Below, piece by piece: positions 24,701 through 37,103 of a stretch of 64,000 nucleotides of DNA. Below the pieces are notes generated by a model. The model was not told the DNA's origin. It did not search any database and saw only the letters and a list, made by a program, of their open reading frames with translations. Location of the stretch: contig NC_052018.1 of the NCBI RefSeq assembly GCF_015832195.1, positions 69,377,666-69,441,665 of the forward strand. Reading direction: 5' to 3'. A program made the translations under genes and the position numbers. The first letter of the stretch is position 1, and the number at the start of each line of letters is the position of its first letter. Source of the DNA: Motacilla alba alba. Its lineage: Eukaryota; Chordata; Aves; Passeriformes; Motacillidae.

Positions 24701-26158
24701 CTAGAAACCTGCCTCTGGCCGGAGGTACGCAGGTACTTCTGAATTCCTAAATGAGAGATGGCCAAGAATCTCCCTCATGCACTGAACGACTGACTATCCA
24801 AGCTGCCCAAGTGTTAGCTGATCTCCTGCCCACTCCCAAAGCCTCTTTCCATGACAAAACACAGAGTGGTCTGGCAACAGTTTGCTCCAAGGACCATGCT
24901 CAAAAGGCAAACACAAGTCACAACCAGACTTTGTTCTTGCCCTTTCTCATCCTTCAGAGCTAGCTCAAACGCTTTGCGACTTCAAATACCTGCACATTCC
25001 CTCATGTCACAGGCTTTGGTATGTGACACACCCTTAGCTTTGTGCTTTAACACTGCTGGTCTCTGTGATGGTTCATTTTATTTCAGACACACTGAACACG
25101 ATTTGGAAAGAGGGGTAAGAATGAAAAAAGATGTGTCTTAGGGCTACAGTAGCCCAGCAGAGATTGAGGGCTAAATGCTTTGCAGGGTGGACACTCCAGT
25201 GAGGTCTGGGGTTAGTAGTTTGGACACAATCCAGTCCTTGCTACTTGGCCTCAGGGAGCACCCTCTGTCCCTCTCTCAGCTGGGAGTGTAGACTACACAA
25301 GGAGTTTATTTCCAACAACCTCTTGTAGAAGAGACTTTTCGTGCTCTCACCCTGTCACTTCTCCGTGAATAAGTTATTGCATCAATCCCAGGGTTAGCAA
25401 ATCATGTCTCTTTTTTTTTCCCAGGGGCAACGCAATTGTTTCTGTGCTGAGTGACTTCAGTGCAAATTCCTGTGTTTTATTGTTGCTCTGTTGCAAAACT
25501 ATAGTGTTACATCCTACTCTAAAATATTAAATTCTGTTTGGGAAGAAATGAGTGGGCCATTGCTTGTGTTAGTCTGCAGATTCCAAGTGAAGTGAACAGC
25601 AATAGAAGTCCTTGGGTCAGAAGGAATAAATAGCTGTAATTCATGGAACTACTCCTGGGTCTTTTTGAATCTGGTCTGTTTCAAGTCAGGGTGAAGTTCA
25701 CAGTCTTTACAAAGTTTTTAAAAGGAGCAAAAAAGTCTTCTTTCAGCATTGAAATGTTTGGTGTGTTACAGCCATCTACATGTGCTATGTTCAACATTTT
25801 AAACATAACTTGCCCCCAAGCACACAAATTAGGTCTTCCGGTTGAAAATGTACAGTCAGTTCTTGAATTCTCACATGTCTTATCAAAGAATAAATTATTA
25901 TACTTATAGCACCTCACAGCTAAAATTTCAATTCAAGACACTGGAAAACCTATGAAGAAGAAAAAAAGAAGAAAAATATTTTTTAAAAAATCTATGAAAC
26001 TACTGAATTTATATCCACCAGTTTTTACTACCATTTTGTGTGGAGTGATTGGCAGAATTGTCGCTCCAAAATTTTGCCTGTTGACAATGTTCTTGGTGTA
26101 TAAGGTTATGATTTAGCCATTCTCAGGCAAGGCCTTTAAGTATACACATCCAGCACAG
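21795..26158. other. intergenic non-coding DNA
   Basis: This is AT-rich sequence with only short open frames on both strands, none resembling a known protein. No RNA gene or further interspersed element could be assigned by reading. Confidence 0.5.
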
Positions 26159-26192
26159 CCCCCCCCCCCCCCCCCAAAAAAAAAAAAAAAAA
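26159..26192. repeat. C17-A17 homopolymer pair
   Basis: Seventeen C residues are followed directly by seventeen A residues. Such a junction is either a slippage-grown tract or an assembly or consensus artefact. Confidence 0.95.
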
Positions 26193-28381
26193 TTATTTTC
26201 AGCTCACAGCTAAATTTCAGTAACTTGTAGGAACTTTTGGGATGTGCTGACTGGATTCCTGAAGGCAAAAAGCCTTTGGTGTAGCCAACCTTGAACAGCT
26301 GACCAGGAGATATCAGGAAAGGTTTACATCTTCTTTTTTGGATGGAGGAATATTCTTTCCCAGTAGGCCTTGACCAAAAATGAAAACATTTACAAGCAAC
26401 CTAATTAAAGGAAATATTAATACCTATTGTTCAATCTAGCCAAGCCATGGAATTATGGGGAACTTTGTTCTTCCTCTCTGCAGTGCTTTCACAAATATAT
26501 CTACATGTAAGGATAAACCACAACCTAATTTTGAGACCATGCAGTTTATGAGAATAGATATTATATTGAGTAATATTTCTTCCCAAATTTGGTCCTTTTG
26601 TAAAAAACAGTAATTAAAACTGTTGGTCTTTGCTGCACCACTGCACCACCTATCCTGAATGAAAGTCAATTTCTCTGTCTTACTTACAGTCACTTAAGGT
26701 AATGATAGATTCTCCTGAGTGAATTTCATTAACTTGGGCAATGGTTTCCACTCCAGAAAGGTCAGTTTCACATATGTTTTCCTTGTAAAAAACATCATCC
26801 AATAATCATGGGGGGAAACAGGTTAAGTGTCTTCTCTGAATTGTTGTGAACATTTAGACCCATCTGAGAAATCATATACTCTTTCTAAATGACAATTGTT
26901 GCAAGATTTATTATTCTAGCAGGCAGAGAATCCAGGCAGAGCCAGGCTCTGTGAGGCTGGCTGGGTGCTCTGCAGACACAAGAAGCTGATGAGAGAGAGT
27001 AGGTTGGCTGTCACAGGAACGACTGTGTCAGTGTTTCAGACTTCAGTAGCCTTTCTGAATGTTTGTAGAAAAGCTGAGGATGTAACCATTTGTTAAAGAA
27101 TTTTCAGCCACCACAAGCATCAGATCCATGCTTGGCCTCGCTTTACTTTCTGATTGCCATCTAGAAGCTTTGTTGTTGAGACTCAATGTGGCATCTATTC
27201 TTTATGTGTTACATCTGCACCTGAAATTCACAGTCAAAATCTGGATGCCACATAAAAGAGAATACAACATTTATCATTGCCTTTGGTTTGGGTGCACATT
27301 CAATCTGAAGCAGTGGTTTAACTTGAGAGTACTAAATACTAGTACAATACTAAATACTTCGCCAGACTACAAGGGTATGTATTTTACCTGTGCGTGATAT
27401 CTCTGTTCCAAAATCTGACACAATTATCAGTGGGTCAGAGTAGTTATTTCTTTAGTCTTGGAGAAGATAGGTGGTAAATGATACCTTTTCCATAGCTGTC
27501 TTCCTGTCCCATTCAAACTGGTTTTCCGCATCCCATTCCCATTTTTTGAAAAACAATGTTCCTTCATATTGTAACTGGCTTTTGTGTGTATGAGAAAATG
27601 ATTGTACATTTTGTCTTCCTGTCTTCACTGTGTGTTTTAAAAACTCTGAAATATTTTTTATTGTCTGTTTGGAGACTTTTATGGCACAAAGCAAAAACTT
27701 TTAGATAATAACAAAACAGTAAGAGTTGGAGTAGATGTAGTAGTTACTGTTGAGCTGAATATTTAAATAGAAGTCTAATTATATATTCTCTGGCCCTGTT
27801 ACAATTCTCTCTTACTACAGAGAAGTTCTAAAATTCTTACTGGATTAGAGAATCTGTTCTTGAAAGAGATCAAACATTAGGCAGTAAGAAGGATATTTTG
27901 AAAATATATATATTAGAAAGAAGTAATATTTTTCATATGACTACATGTCAGGTGGGAGGATTTTAAGGCTACTTTTTTTTTTTTTTTTGTCTAGCCATTT
28001 TACAGTGCTGATATTTTTCTGTTCCATTTTCCATCTAATTTTTCCTAAATATTAAATTGGAATGAAAAAAAAAATGTTCATGACTCTGTACAAGTATTAC
28101 TTCCTCTTTGAGGTTTTTTTCTATCCCCTATTAATATAGTTACCAGCTCTAATGATGAGAGATAGAAATAAGACAACCCCAGAAATACAAAGTGTCTCCT
28201 TGCACCATACCTAAGAAGGATCTAAGAACTTCTATTTCTCCCGTGCTCCTTGCCCTGCTCTGGGGCAGGAATCTCCTGCTGCCGTGTACCATTATATTAC
28301 AGCAGTGTAGCTCTCCTGTACTGCTCAGGTCACTGGCCAAATGTTAACACATTCCCATTCTTGCCGAGCTGCGCTCCAGAA

Positions 28382-28404
28382 GACAATCTTCCAAGAAGAT
28401 TGTC
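28382..28404. repeat. perfect 10-bp inverted repeat with 3-base loop
   Basis: GACAATCTTC, then CAA, then GAAGATTGTC. The arms are exact. It is non-coding with no other structure around it that I recognise. Confidence 0.8.
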
Positions 28405-29137
28405 CTGCAGTATTGCTGCTCTTTTGTTGCCCTGCAATAGCTCTGCATGAGAAAAAAAGAAGGGATTCTACAATCTTCTACACTCTGCCTTAACGCAGAG
28501 GCCAAGAATGAATATTGCCGTTCATGTGAACCTCTTCTCAAAAGCATCTAAGAGTGCCCCAGAATTAGTGTATTTCTGTCAATAGTTGTGCTGCAAAACA
28601 CACTTTTTTTGAAGACGCTCCAGAGTTATGTGCCCTCCTTGGTGGTACTGGTTCATGTAGAGTTACAGACGGAATCTCATTGTGTTCCACTCTAGTGAAC
28701 AATGAACATTAAGTTCTAAGATGGAGTGATTTAAATTTATGAAGTGCACTCCATGATCTTCCTGTGAGCCTTGCCTTTGCTTGTGACTCTCTGATTCCCA
28801 TGACCTTGTCTGTCTAAAAAATGCTCCTTCTCAGCAGACCTCTGTACTATTCTTTCCTGCCAATATCCCAAATACTCAGTTCTCTCCAGATTATGACCAC
28901 ATGGTTACTTTGTCCTTTGATCCATCCGCTAAAATGCTTTGTTGTCATTGGACAGGAGAACATCATCATGGGAGGCCCAGGGCAGTACTTTCCTTACTCC
29001 ACTCATGCCAGCAAAGGGAACACTAGCTCTGTTTTCTCTGTTAATGAAACCTGGAGAGGGGCTTGAGAAGGTCAGGCTTCTCCACGTCTGTATCCCCTTT
29101 TCCAAATCTCCTCACATTTAGGCAGTGAAATGCTCAA

Positions 29138-29155
29138 ATGTGTGTGTGTGTGTGT
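29138..29155. repeat. short (TG)n microsatellite
   Basis: About nine TG units occur in intergenic sequence. Confidence 0.85.
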
Positions 29156-29867
29156 ATCTGTGAGCTATTTTAGCACTGTATGAACATAGAAACTCAAGTC
29201 AGATCTGCTGGACTGTCTCAATTCATTGTGAAATGCAGAATTATTCCTTAAGGTCTATTGCTTAGTGATCTGATCAACCTAGTGTTGACTTCTCAAAGAT
29301 TTCTATCATTCTGCTTCCACTATGCCTAATCTATTATTTATCTGAAAATAGAGCCCATGGTAAGGAAGCATTTGCTGATACATGGTTTCTTTAGTTATTT
29401 CTTCTAGTTATTTCAATGTCCTTTCAATTACTTACCTGTAATCCTCAAACTCACCCATTTAATTCCTCCATCTGTTTGGTACCACTCTTCAGATATTTGC
29501 GTTGAAGATGTTCCATATCTTTGAAGCATGATGTCAATGAAATCTCCCCATTATAATTTAATCAAGTACATATGTTCAGTTCTTTAGCAATTTCCTTTTG
29601 TCCACTGATCTTTATTTTTGGTTTTAGTCTGAATTCTTTCCAGTGGTGAATTTTCTGTGACACCTCCGATTTCACAAGCAATCTCTGGAAAAGCAGTGTC
29701 ATTATATACCTTTAGAAAATGTCACCTCCTTGTAACAAAATAAACCCAGTTCATTTGTTGTGCAGGATCTCAGTGGCTGCTCAGGGAATACTGTTGCTTT
29801 GTAAACTGCTGCCATATCTGATTTAATATCCAATGAAAATGTGGAGTTCTTGGTATTTACCAGCTAT

Positions 29868-29891
29868 GAAAGACCTTCTGAAAGGTCTTTC
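29868..29891. repeat. perfect 10-bp inverted repeat with 4-base loop
   Basis: GAAAGACCTT, then CTGA, then AAGGTCTTTC. The arms are exact and the site is non-coding. Confidence 0.8.
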
Positions 29892-31854
29892 TCAATTGGA
29901 ACATTCCAGTTTGCATTTAAATACTTATCCTCCGTTCTTAAATATTGCTGAAGTCTTTTGCATTCTCCATTCTGGTTGGAGTTAGCAATTAATATCTCCC
30001 AATTAACTACAATATAAGCAAACATGCTTTTCCATCCCCTTTTTAGGTCCTTACTGAAGATGCCAGAAAGGACAACTGGAAACTTATTTACTTGCCTTAG
30101 AACTAACAATGCTTAAAACTCCTCACAGTGGGAGCTGTATAGAAGGTAAACTTGCAACTACAACAGAAACATTGCAATCCTCTTATGGTAAGTATAGACT
30201 AAACAATCTCAATATGCTGACTAATGAACAAAGGGTTTACCTTAATGTGGCTATTACCCCATGTTTTAAACATGCAGATGAAGATACTTAACTCTTGAGC
30301 CTTCAAATCTGGTTCAAATTTACTACACTAAGTTTCTAGTTTCTCAGTAGTCCCTGTCCTTCAAATTCTGGATGAAATACTAGGAAATCATGTAAATCTG
30401 ACAGGAAAATGTTACCTCCTTGGGATTTTCTTCTTGTTTTGCTTATATTTTCCTTTTGTTGAGTCTTATTGTGGTAGTAAATGTAGCTGTGGAAAACATT
30501 AAGCCTAACAGAAATGATGCACTTGTGAATGTGTTTGTGTTACCATGGGGGTTAATTTAGGCTTTCTCTTTGCTATGGAATTGTGTTGCACAAGCACAAG
30601 AACCTTAAAGTTCTGCAAATTTGGAAATGGGCTTATGGTGGGGGGGCAGGTTTGTAATAGGAAGATGGTTTTGTGGTGAAGGCAGCTGGTGGTATGCCAG
30701 TGCACACATACAACGTGGCTAAGAACTTACAGCTGGCTTGTGGTTAAGTATTGATTTGTCAAATGAGGAGAAAGATACCTTAGCTGGATGTTGAGTCATT
30801 TTTGTATGTATGTGTATGCTCAGATATGGAGGTGATCCAGCCAAAAGGCTGCTCTTGTGGGAGAGGTTAGCCACATATTCCTGGATATATATAAAGCCAC
30901 GGATTCCATGAATCCACCAGTTACTGTCTTACAGGCTCTGAAAATATGGAAGGAAGTTGCAGGTGAAAGTACAGCGAGAACTCAAGGAGAGCAGACCCTT
31001 CTTCCTTCCGGACCTCCACGCTACTTTGTCTCAGTGACTGTTTTCACAGTCATACAGACATACAGAACACAATAGTAAATAGATGCTAGTGATACTAGTG
31101 ATTAGATACCTTTATCCTTATCTCCTTTAGGCTGGCAGAGTTATAGACAGGAATGTCTTGTGCTCTTGCAATTTGCCAAATGCAAAATTACACTTTTTTA
31201 CAAGGAAAAAAAAGTGCAGGCATTTAAAGAAAAATAAAAAGCCATGCAAAAAGAATGTAGGTAGCATTTTGCCTGCCTTTCCTCAGATGATTATCTGCTG
31301 GAAACATTCTATGGACATATCTGCCCAAGATTTAATCCTTAAACACTGCTGTCCTCACATTGAAGCTTTCGGAAAAATATATTAAATACAACCATTCTTC
31401 AGTTGCTTCTCAGTGTTCCAAGGGAGCAGGACTGCGCTATAAAACAAAAAGACATAGCCAGAAGTAATATATTTATATTTACCATATTTATTTTCTCTGT
31501 ATTTCATATCAGCAGTAATTTTTTGTTTGCAGATTTGTTTTATTTACTTTTCAGTTTTATTTTACAACCAAATGCAATTTTGACATGGATGGTGTTAATT
31601 TATGAAGTGCGTTCCAATGTATTTATTCATTTCCTCCGACAGTGAGCACCTGGTATCAAAATTATTTCAGAAGACAGCATGGGGATCCATATTTTTGTTT
31701 CATGTTGATTTTGGTATTTGGTCTCGGGGCTCTGGCTGTTGGGAAGTACTGCAGCTGCTGGAGTCACTTTGAGCACACATTTTCCAAACTAACGCAGAAA
31801 CCCCACTGGCCCTGGCGGAGAGTCGTGGTGCTTAGAAAGCATCTGCCGGATGCC

Positions 31855-32560
31855 TATGACCCCGGACCGACTTCGTTTCGCGCCCCACAAGCGACACTGA
31901 TCCCGAAAGCGGCTGAGCGTCCCCACCCCCGGCCCCCAGAGCGCTCCGAGAGTCGATCCCCGCGGGCTGCGCGGACCCCGCTTTGCTCCCGCGGGCGAAG
32001 CCCCGGGCCGGCAGTGACCCCCGCGGCCGATCCCGCTGCTGAGTCCCGTTCGGGCTGTGGGATCGGCCGCGGGGGTCCCGGGGCCGCTGTTCCGCCCGCC
32101 CCGCGCTGCCATTGGCCGCGGCCCCCCCGCTCCCTCGGCCCCGCTGCCCGCGCTTATAGCGGCGGGACGGCGCTGCCGGAGCGCCGGGAGCCGCCGGGAG
32201 CCGTCGGGATGCGCGCCCCGCCTAGCTGTCCGCGCTGGGCGCTGCTGGCCCTGGCGCTGCCCGTCCTGGCGCTGCCCGCAGAGCGGCTGGCGCTGCTGCC
32301 CCACGGCGAGGACCGCGGCGATGCCGCGCTGGAGCCCGGGGACGATGTGCACTCGGCGGCGCTGGAGCTGAGCACGGCGCTGCGCTTCTACGGCGCGGCC
32401 GTGCGCTCCCTCTATGTGAGTGTGGGGCCCCCTTCGGCTGCCGGCGGGTCGGAACCGCTCCTGGGGACTCCTCGGGGAGCTTTGGGCGGGTGCGCGGTGG
32501 TGCTTGTGGGTTCCGTGTGGGTTGTGTGAGTGCCGAGGTCAGAGGTCGGTCCAAAGAGCT
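31855..32560 (+). promoter_or_regulatory. NID1: CpG island and core promoter of NID1
   Basis: GC and CpG density are high from just upstream of the gene through exon 1 into intron 1. Just before the start codon is an inverted CCAAT box (ATTGG at 32111-32115), a GC-box-like run (CCGCCCGCCCCGCGC) just 5' of it, and a TATA-like CTTATAGC at about 32153-32160. Together these would place transcription start near 32180-32195, with a very short 5' leader before the ATG at 32209. The motif roles are inferred from spacing and sequence. Confidence 0.7.
32209..32415 (+). CDS. NID1: NID1 exon 1: signal peptide and N-terminus (residues 1-69)
   Basis: The exon starts at the ATG in GTCGGGATGC. A hydrophobic leucine/alanine signal peptide (residues about 10-24, ending ALPA before ERLALLPHG) directs secretion. 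The segment LEPGDDVHSAALELSTALRF corresponds to the start of the mature human protein before the NIDO domain. The exon ends with SLY at a GTGAGT donor, phase 0. The reading frame stays open for 567 bases upstream, but that sequence is promoter DNA and the signal peptide fixes this ATG. The codons are very GC-rich, unlike later exons, because the exon sits in the CpG island. Confidence 0.93.
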
Positions 32561-32927
32561 TAATTGTTCCAGTTGTGTCCAGTCAGGTATCGGGACCTCG
32601 TTAATTCCCTTCTCACACTATGGCCGGGGCAGATTCTTCGAGGTGCACAGCCTCCGCTGGGAGACAATGCAATAGATAGTAGAAGCGCAAAGAAATAGCC
32701 ATCGATTAGCCGGAGTGAATGCCATCCCCAGGCGTTTTCTGCACTCCATACAGAGTGTTCAGCTCAGAAACATCCTCGTTGTGGTCTGCTTTGTGTGTTT
32801 CGGCATGCCAGAGCCACAAAACTGAAATGCGATGTCTAACCAGCAGCCTAACCTGTCGAAGACTTGCACTTCTAAGCACTGGGAGACCTTTCTGTTCCTT
32901 AATGTCTTGGGCACTCTCAGGTTTCGT

Positions 32928-32950
32928 TGCTTTAAGAGTCTCTTAAAGCA
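32928..32950. repeat. near-perfect palindrome, 11-bp arms with 1-base centre
   Basis: TGCTTTAAGAG, a central T, then CTCTTAAAGCA. It overlaps the left edge of one copy of the duplicated intron 1 segment. Confidence 0.8.
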
Positions 32951-33073
32951 TCCTTGATGGTCTTGCACAGGCCATAATTTCTCTGTGAAGAATATGTGTG
33001 GCCTCCTTGTTTACAAATTTATAGAGTGGAAAAGGTTGAGGAAATATGTGGAGACAGTAAGAGTGATCAAAGA
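32948..33073 (+). repeat. dispersed repeat, intron 1 copy 1
   Basis: This 126-base segment recurs in the same orientation at 36971-37103. Shared words include TTTCTCTGTGAAGAATA, GGCCTCCTTGTTTACAAATTT, AAATATGTGGAGACA and AAGAGTGATCAAAGA. The copies differ by scattered substitutions, one insertion of about 11 bases in copy 2, and small deletions. It is either an old local duplication or two copies of an unassigned interspersed element. Confidence 0.85.
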
Positions 33074-36000
33074 GGAGGAAGTCCATATCTATAGTAATTG
33101 CAGGCTTTGGGCTGCAAGCACATCTCAGCCTTGTGTGCGTGTCTCACAGCTGAATCTGCATCCCAGAGTGGTGTGTGCATATTTATAGCTGATGAAGGGT
33201 GTTCAGTATTTGTAGGTGGGATTGAAAACAGATTGTCTGGGGCAGAGCTGCTCAAAAGCAGCCATAAGGAGAACAGTTTAAAATGGCAGCATGCCTTCAG
33301 AGCACTGCAAGGGTACTGCACACTTTATCATTGCCTCTTAAGCCCCATCTAGGCTAGCAATTGAACATGTTGAGTAGCGTGCTTAGAAAGGTTTTGGTAG
33401 GGAAGGCACAATGGGTTTAGTGTATTAATCTGGTAAATGTAATCTCACCTCCCTGGCCAGATAAAGCAGTGTGGTTTCGTATCATGGATCTAAGAGGCAA
33501 CTCAGTGGATTAACATACATGGACACTCTTGAGAAACTAGAGCTCCACGTGATTGCAGTCATTCAAAATTTGATGTAGTTCCCATGCACTTGAGTCTGTT
33601 TCATGGGTATTCACTGAAGATATAACTTGCTTGTGCTACACTGAGGTGTATTAGTGCTGACACTGATGTTACACTCCTTTTCATTGTCCATACTGCCACT
33701 ACTTAGATAAATCCTGACATCATATCTGAAATCTAAAATTTTGAGGGATTTGGGTTATGCTTGTGTGGAAAACAAGTGTTGTTCACTGAAGTTGACTGAG
33801 ATGAAGTATTAAGTGGAGTTCAGACTTCAGTTTGACCCTTAGTTCATTGTCTTGCCTTCTGTACTCTAATTTGGTCACTGATTAGTCAAACCAAGTAAAA
33901 AATACACTTTTAAAAGCACAAACATATTCTGGAAAGATAGTGGACTGTATATTCAGCCACAGAGAAGGCAGAGATAACAAGCAGCATGTCAGGTAACATG
34001 ACATGAAACAGAACAGAATTTTCAAAGAGCAGTAAATTGATTAGTTTAATGATCCTGTGACTTGCCCCGCTCTCAAACAGGAACGGTTCTAATTAGTTTT
34101 TGAAAGAATACCCATATAGAGTCTATTTCCAAATCACTTCCAGGGCTCTGCCAGCATTTCTCATTACTAAGATTAGGCAGTTTTAATGAATAGCATTTCA
34201 GTATCAGTCTATACACTGTGCAGCAGCTTTTTCTTGCACTGAATCTGGCACAAGTATTGCAGAACAAAAGCACAGTACAAACTTCATGGGGATAGAGAGA
34301 GAAGTTTACCTGTTAAGGAAATGTGCTGAGCAGTTTTTAATGCATTTTCACATTGCACACTTTTATTGTGTTTTTGCAATGTGTCTTTATGAAGCTCTAC
34401 GATCTTGCTTGGCTGGAGTTTCTGTGTTGGTAGTACATATTATCAAGCTGATACAATTAACAATTAGTGCACATAATTTTATGTAGCAATTTTATGTGGG
34501 TTCTCTTTCTATCTTTTTTAACAGTTGAGAAGCTGAGTTGTTTAAGTTAGCTGTACACATGAATAGAAAGGCAAGGCATTCTGTGAAGTGATTGTTTAGT
34601 ACCAAGTTGTCATAAAATCCCTGGCAACAAAATCTTCTCTCATAGACAGAAGAGAGCACTTTTATTTCATATAAGTGGAAACAGACTTTCACATATTGTA
34701 ATCTTCAATATGGTGCTTTTGTATGTAAGATTTATAGCGTTGAACTCTATCACTAACCCGTACTATTCTATTTGTTTTAATAGCACACTTCTATTAAGGC
34801 TTTTTCCATTTACACTAAAACCCACTGGTGTGGAAAAATTGAAGGATTAAGGGTTACCTCCATTTAGAAAAGAATGGAGAAACCTCTAATGCAAGCTTGG
34901 TTCAATTTTTTTAATCCTTACTTTTATTAACTTCTTAAATTAATAGTTGGTCATGTTTGTATTGGAAAGCTTTGTTCTTTTAAGTCAACTGTCACTTAGT
35001 TATAAAATAAATTCAATTTTTCTAAACACTTTTAATGCAGAAATATTCAAGTCCATAAAATGCCTAGTCATTGAACAGGGGAAAAGTGCCTCATTTGTTA
35101 GAAACTTTAATTTTTTTTGTACACACAGAGACACAATTTTTCTTTTGACAGAAATACTCCTTACTTTGAATTCTTCTTCTCACTTGGTTTTCAAGGCGGA
35201 CCTATATATAATTGTGTATGTGTGTTATTGGTTCTGCTACAAACCACAAATGTATGTCAACTATGTGTGTAATCCAGAAGTTTAACATGCTAAAAATACA
35301 TCTGTGTTAGTTCCTGTCAATTTAAATAGTGTTATACCCTAAAAGGAAAGACTACTCTAGAGCTTGTCTTTAGACAACGCCCACCTGAGGCCCTCTTTTC
35401 CCCCCTTTCCCTTTTGACAAGAATGATGCTTTGATGAAACCCAGTACTTACCCCAAATTACTTCTCTTTATTCTGGGATTCACACTTAAACCTATGTTTG
35501 TGACCTTGAAAGACGCAGGGTGAAGTTCAAGGAGTATTCACTGTCTTTGTCAATATAAATGTATTGTTGAACCTGAAAGCTAAAAACATTTTTTTTGTTA
35601 TTCATGAGTTTCTTTTTTTGCCTTAAAAATCACTGCACAAATTGAGCAGCTTGTTTATTTATTTTCATGTGATGGCTTGTAAATGTTTTCTGGGTCATAG
35701 AAACATTCCCTTAACATTAAAAACTGAACTGTCTCACTTAAAAACTTTCTTTAAAAAATGGGGTTTGCATCTCCTTAATAAATCTGCTTCTTACATTAAA
35801 TTTTTTAGCAAATAGGAAAGAAATAGCTAGATGCGTGTCACTAAGAGGTGAAAAAAGGAGAGCTATTTCTTCTGGCTTCTTCTTTATTCTGCAGTACCTG
35901 ATTGTATTTTCTCTTAATGCTATTTTAATCTCTGCCATAAATGAGGGATCATGAAGCTGTAAAATCTACATACACCAGATCTGATGAACAGCATGGAATT

Positions 36001-36970
36001 TGTTTAAAATACTTCAAACTCCAGTCATCTCTCACAAGAGGATTTATGCGAGAGTAGGTCTGTTTGTGTACAAAAAATGTAAGAAAGCAGAAGGAAAACT
36101 TCCACTAAATTGATGACTTTAAAGAGGGAGTGCATCTCTTTGTTAAAAGTTCTTAGCAAACAGACCTTAATGTCCACCACTCTCCATCCTGTCTTCCAGT
36201 GGTATAGTATAATTGGTGGGTTTTTATTTTCAGGTCATGTTTTAGCTTTGCTTTACAGGAATATGAAGCATTTTCTAGTGTACAGATGTTGTAGGAGTTC
36301 TGGGAACTTTTCTAGAGTAGATTTCTCTTACATGTCCAACTCTAGTTGTAGGGTCTGTAAATAGGTAGCCCATGCTGTCGTTTTAGTTGTTTATTCCTCA
36401 GATTCATAGCTCACCTTTGAGTCTGTGGCCACTGTCAAGTCATGGATGAGTAGTATGAAAATTTTCACAATATGCAGCTTCTTCTCCCCCTTTCTAACAT
36501 GACCTGCTTTCCCAACATGTTTGCACAGATTATTTACTGCTTATATACCTTAGATATACTGTTCATGCATAAAGCCAACTCACCTATTTTTTTAGGTGAG
36601 TGACCTTAACTTTTTAGTATTTTACACTCTAGCTGCTGATGAAATTGTACATCTGCAGAAAATACAGTCAGCATATGTCAAGCCACTTTTAAAATAAATT
36701 CTGATATATGTGGGAACTATTTGCCAGGTTTAGCTAATGGTTTGTGATAAGCATTATCCAGTTATACACCAAGCTGACTGACCACTGGCCTGTGTCAGGG
36801 GACATGCTCTGACCCTCTGGATAGCCAAAGGAGAGTTCAAGGTATAGGTGTTTCTTGTGTATGGAGGAGTGATTTGTATCATGATCATACTACACTTCTT
36901 TTCTGATTTACTGTGTGTAGCAGCAGTGGTAGTCCAGATTTTAAAGATGTTGCCAAGGCACAAGTAGCCA

Positions 36971-37103
36971 GCATCCTTGACGGGCTTGCACAGACCACAG
37001 TTTCTCTGTGAAGAATAAGTGTGACCTTCTACTGGCCTCCTTGTTTACAAATTTGAGTGGAAAACGTGAAGAAATATGTGGAGACAACAAGAGTGATCAA
37101 AGA
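36971..37103 (+). repeat. dispersed repeat, intron 1 copy 2
   Basis: This is the second copy of the 32948-33073 segment, same orientation, 133 bases. It has an extra block of about 11 bases after AGAATAAGTGT. No clear similarity continues beyond GATCAAAGA. Confidence 0.85.

Larger units (their letters stand above)
26193..31640. other. intergenic DNA upstream of NID1
   Basis: This is ordinary AT-rich sequence. It contains a T tract at about 27971-27988, a short TG repeat at 29138-29155, and two perfect 10-bp inverted repeats (28382-28404 and 29868-29891) listed separately. No protein-coding segment, RNA gene or assignable transposon was seen. Confidence 0.5.

Noticed and set aside
31642..32208. 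189-codon in-frame upstream extension of NID1 exon 1
   Set aside because: The frame is open only because the CpG island has few stops. It lacks nidogen similarity, spans the CCAAT and TATA-like promoter elements, and would place the signal peptide internally.
31789..32352. 187-codon minus-strand open frame over the NID1 promoter and exon 1
   Set aside because: It is a shadow of the GC-rich CpG island and exon 1 with no family similarity.
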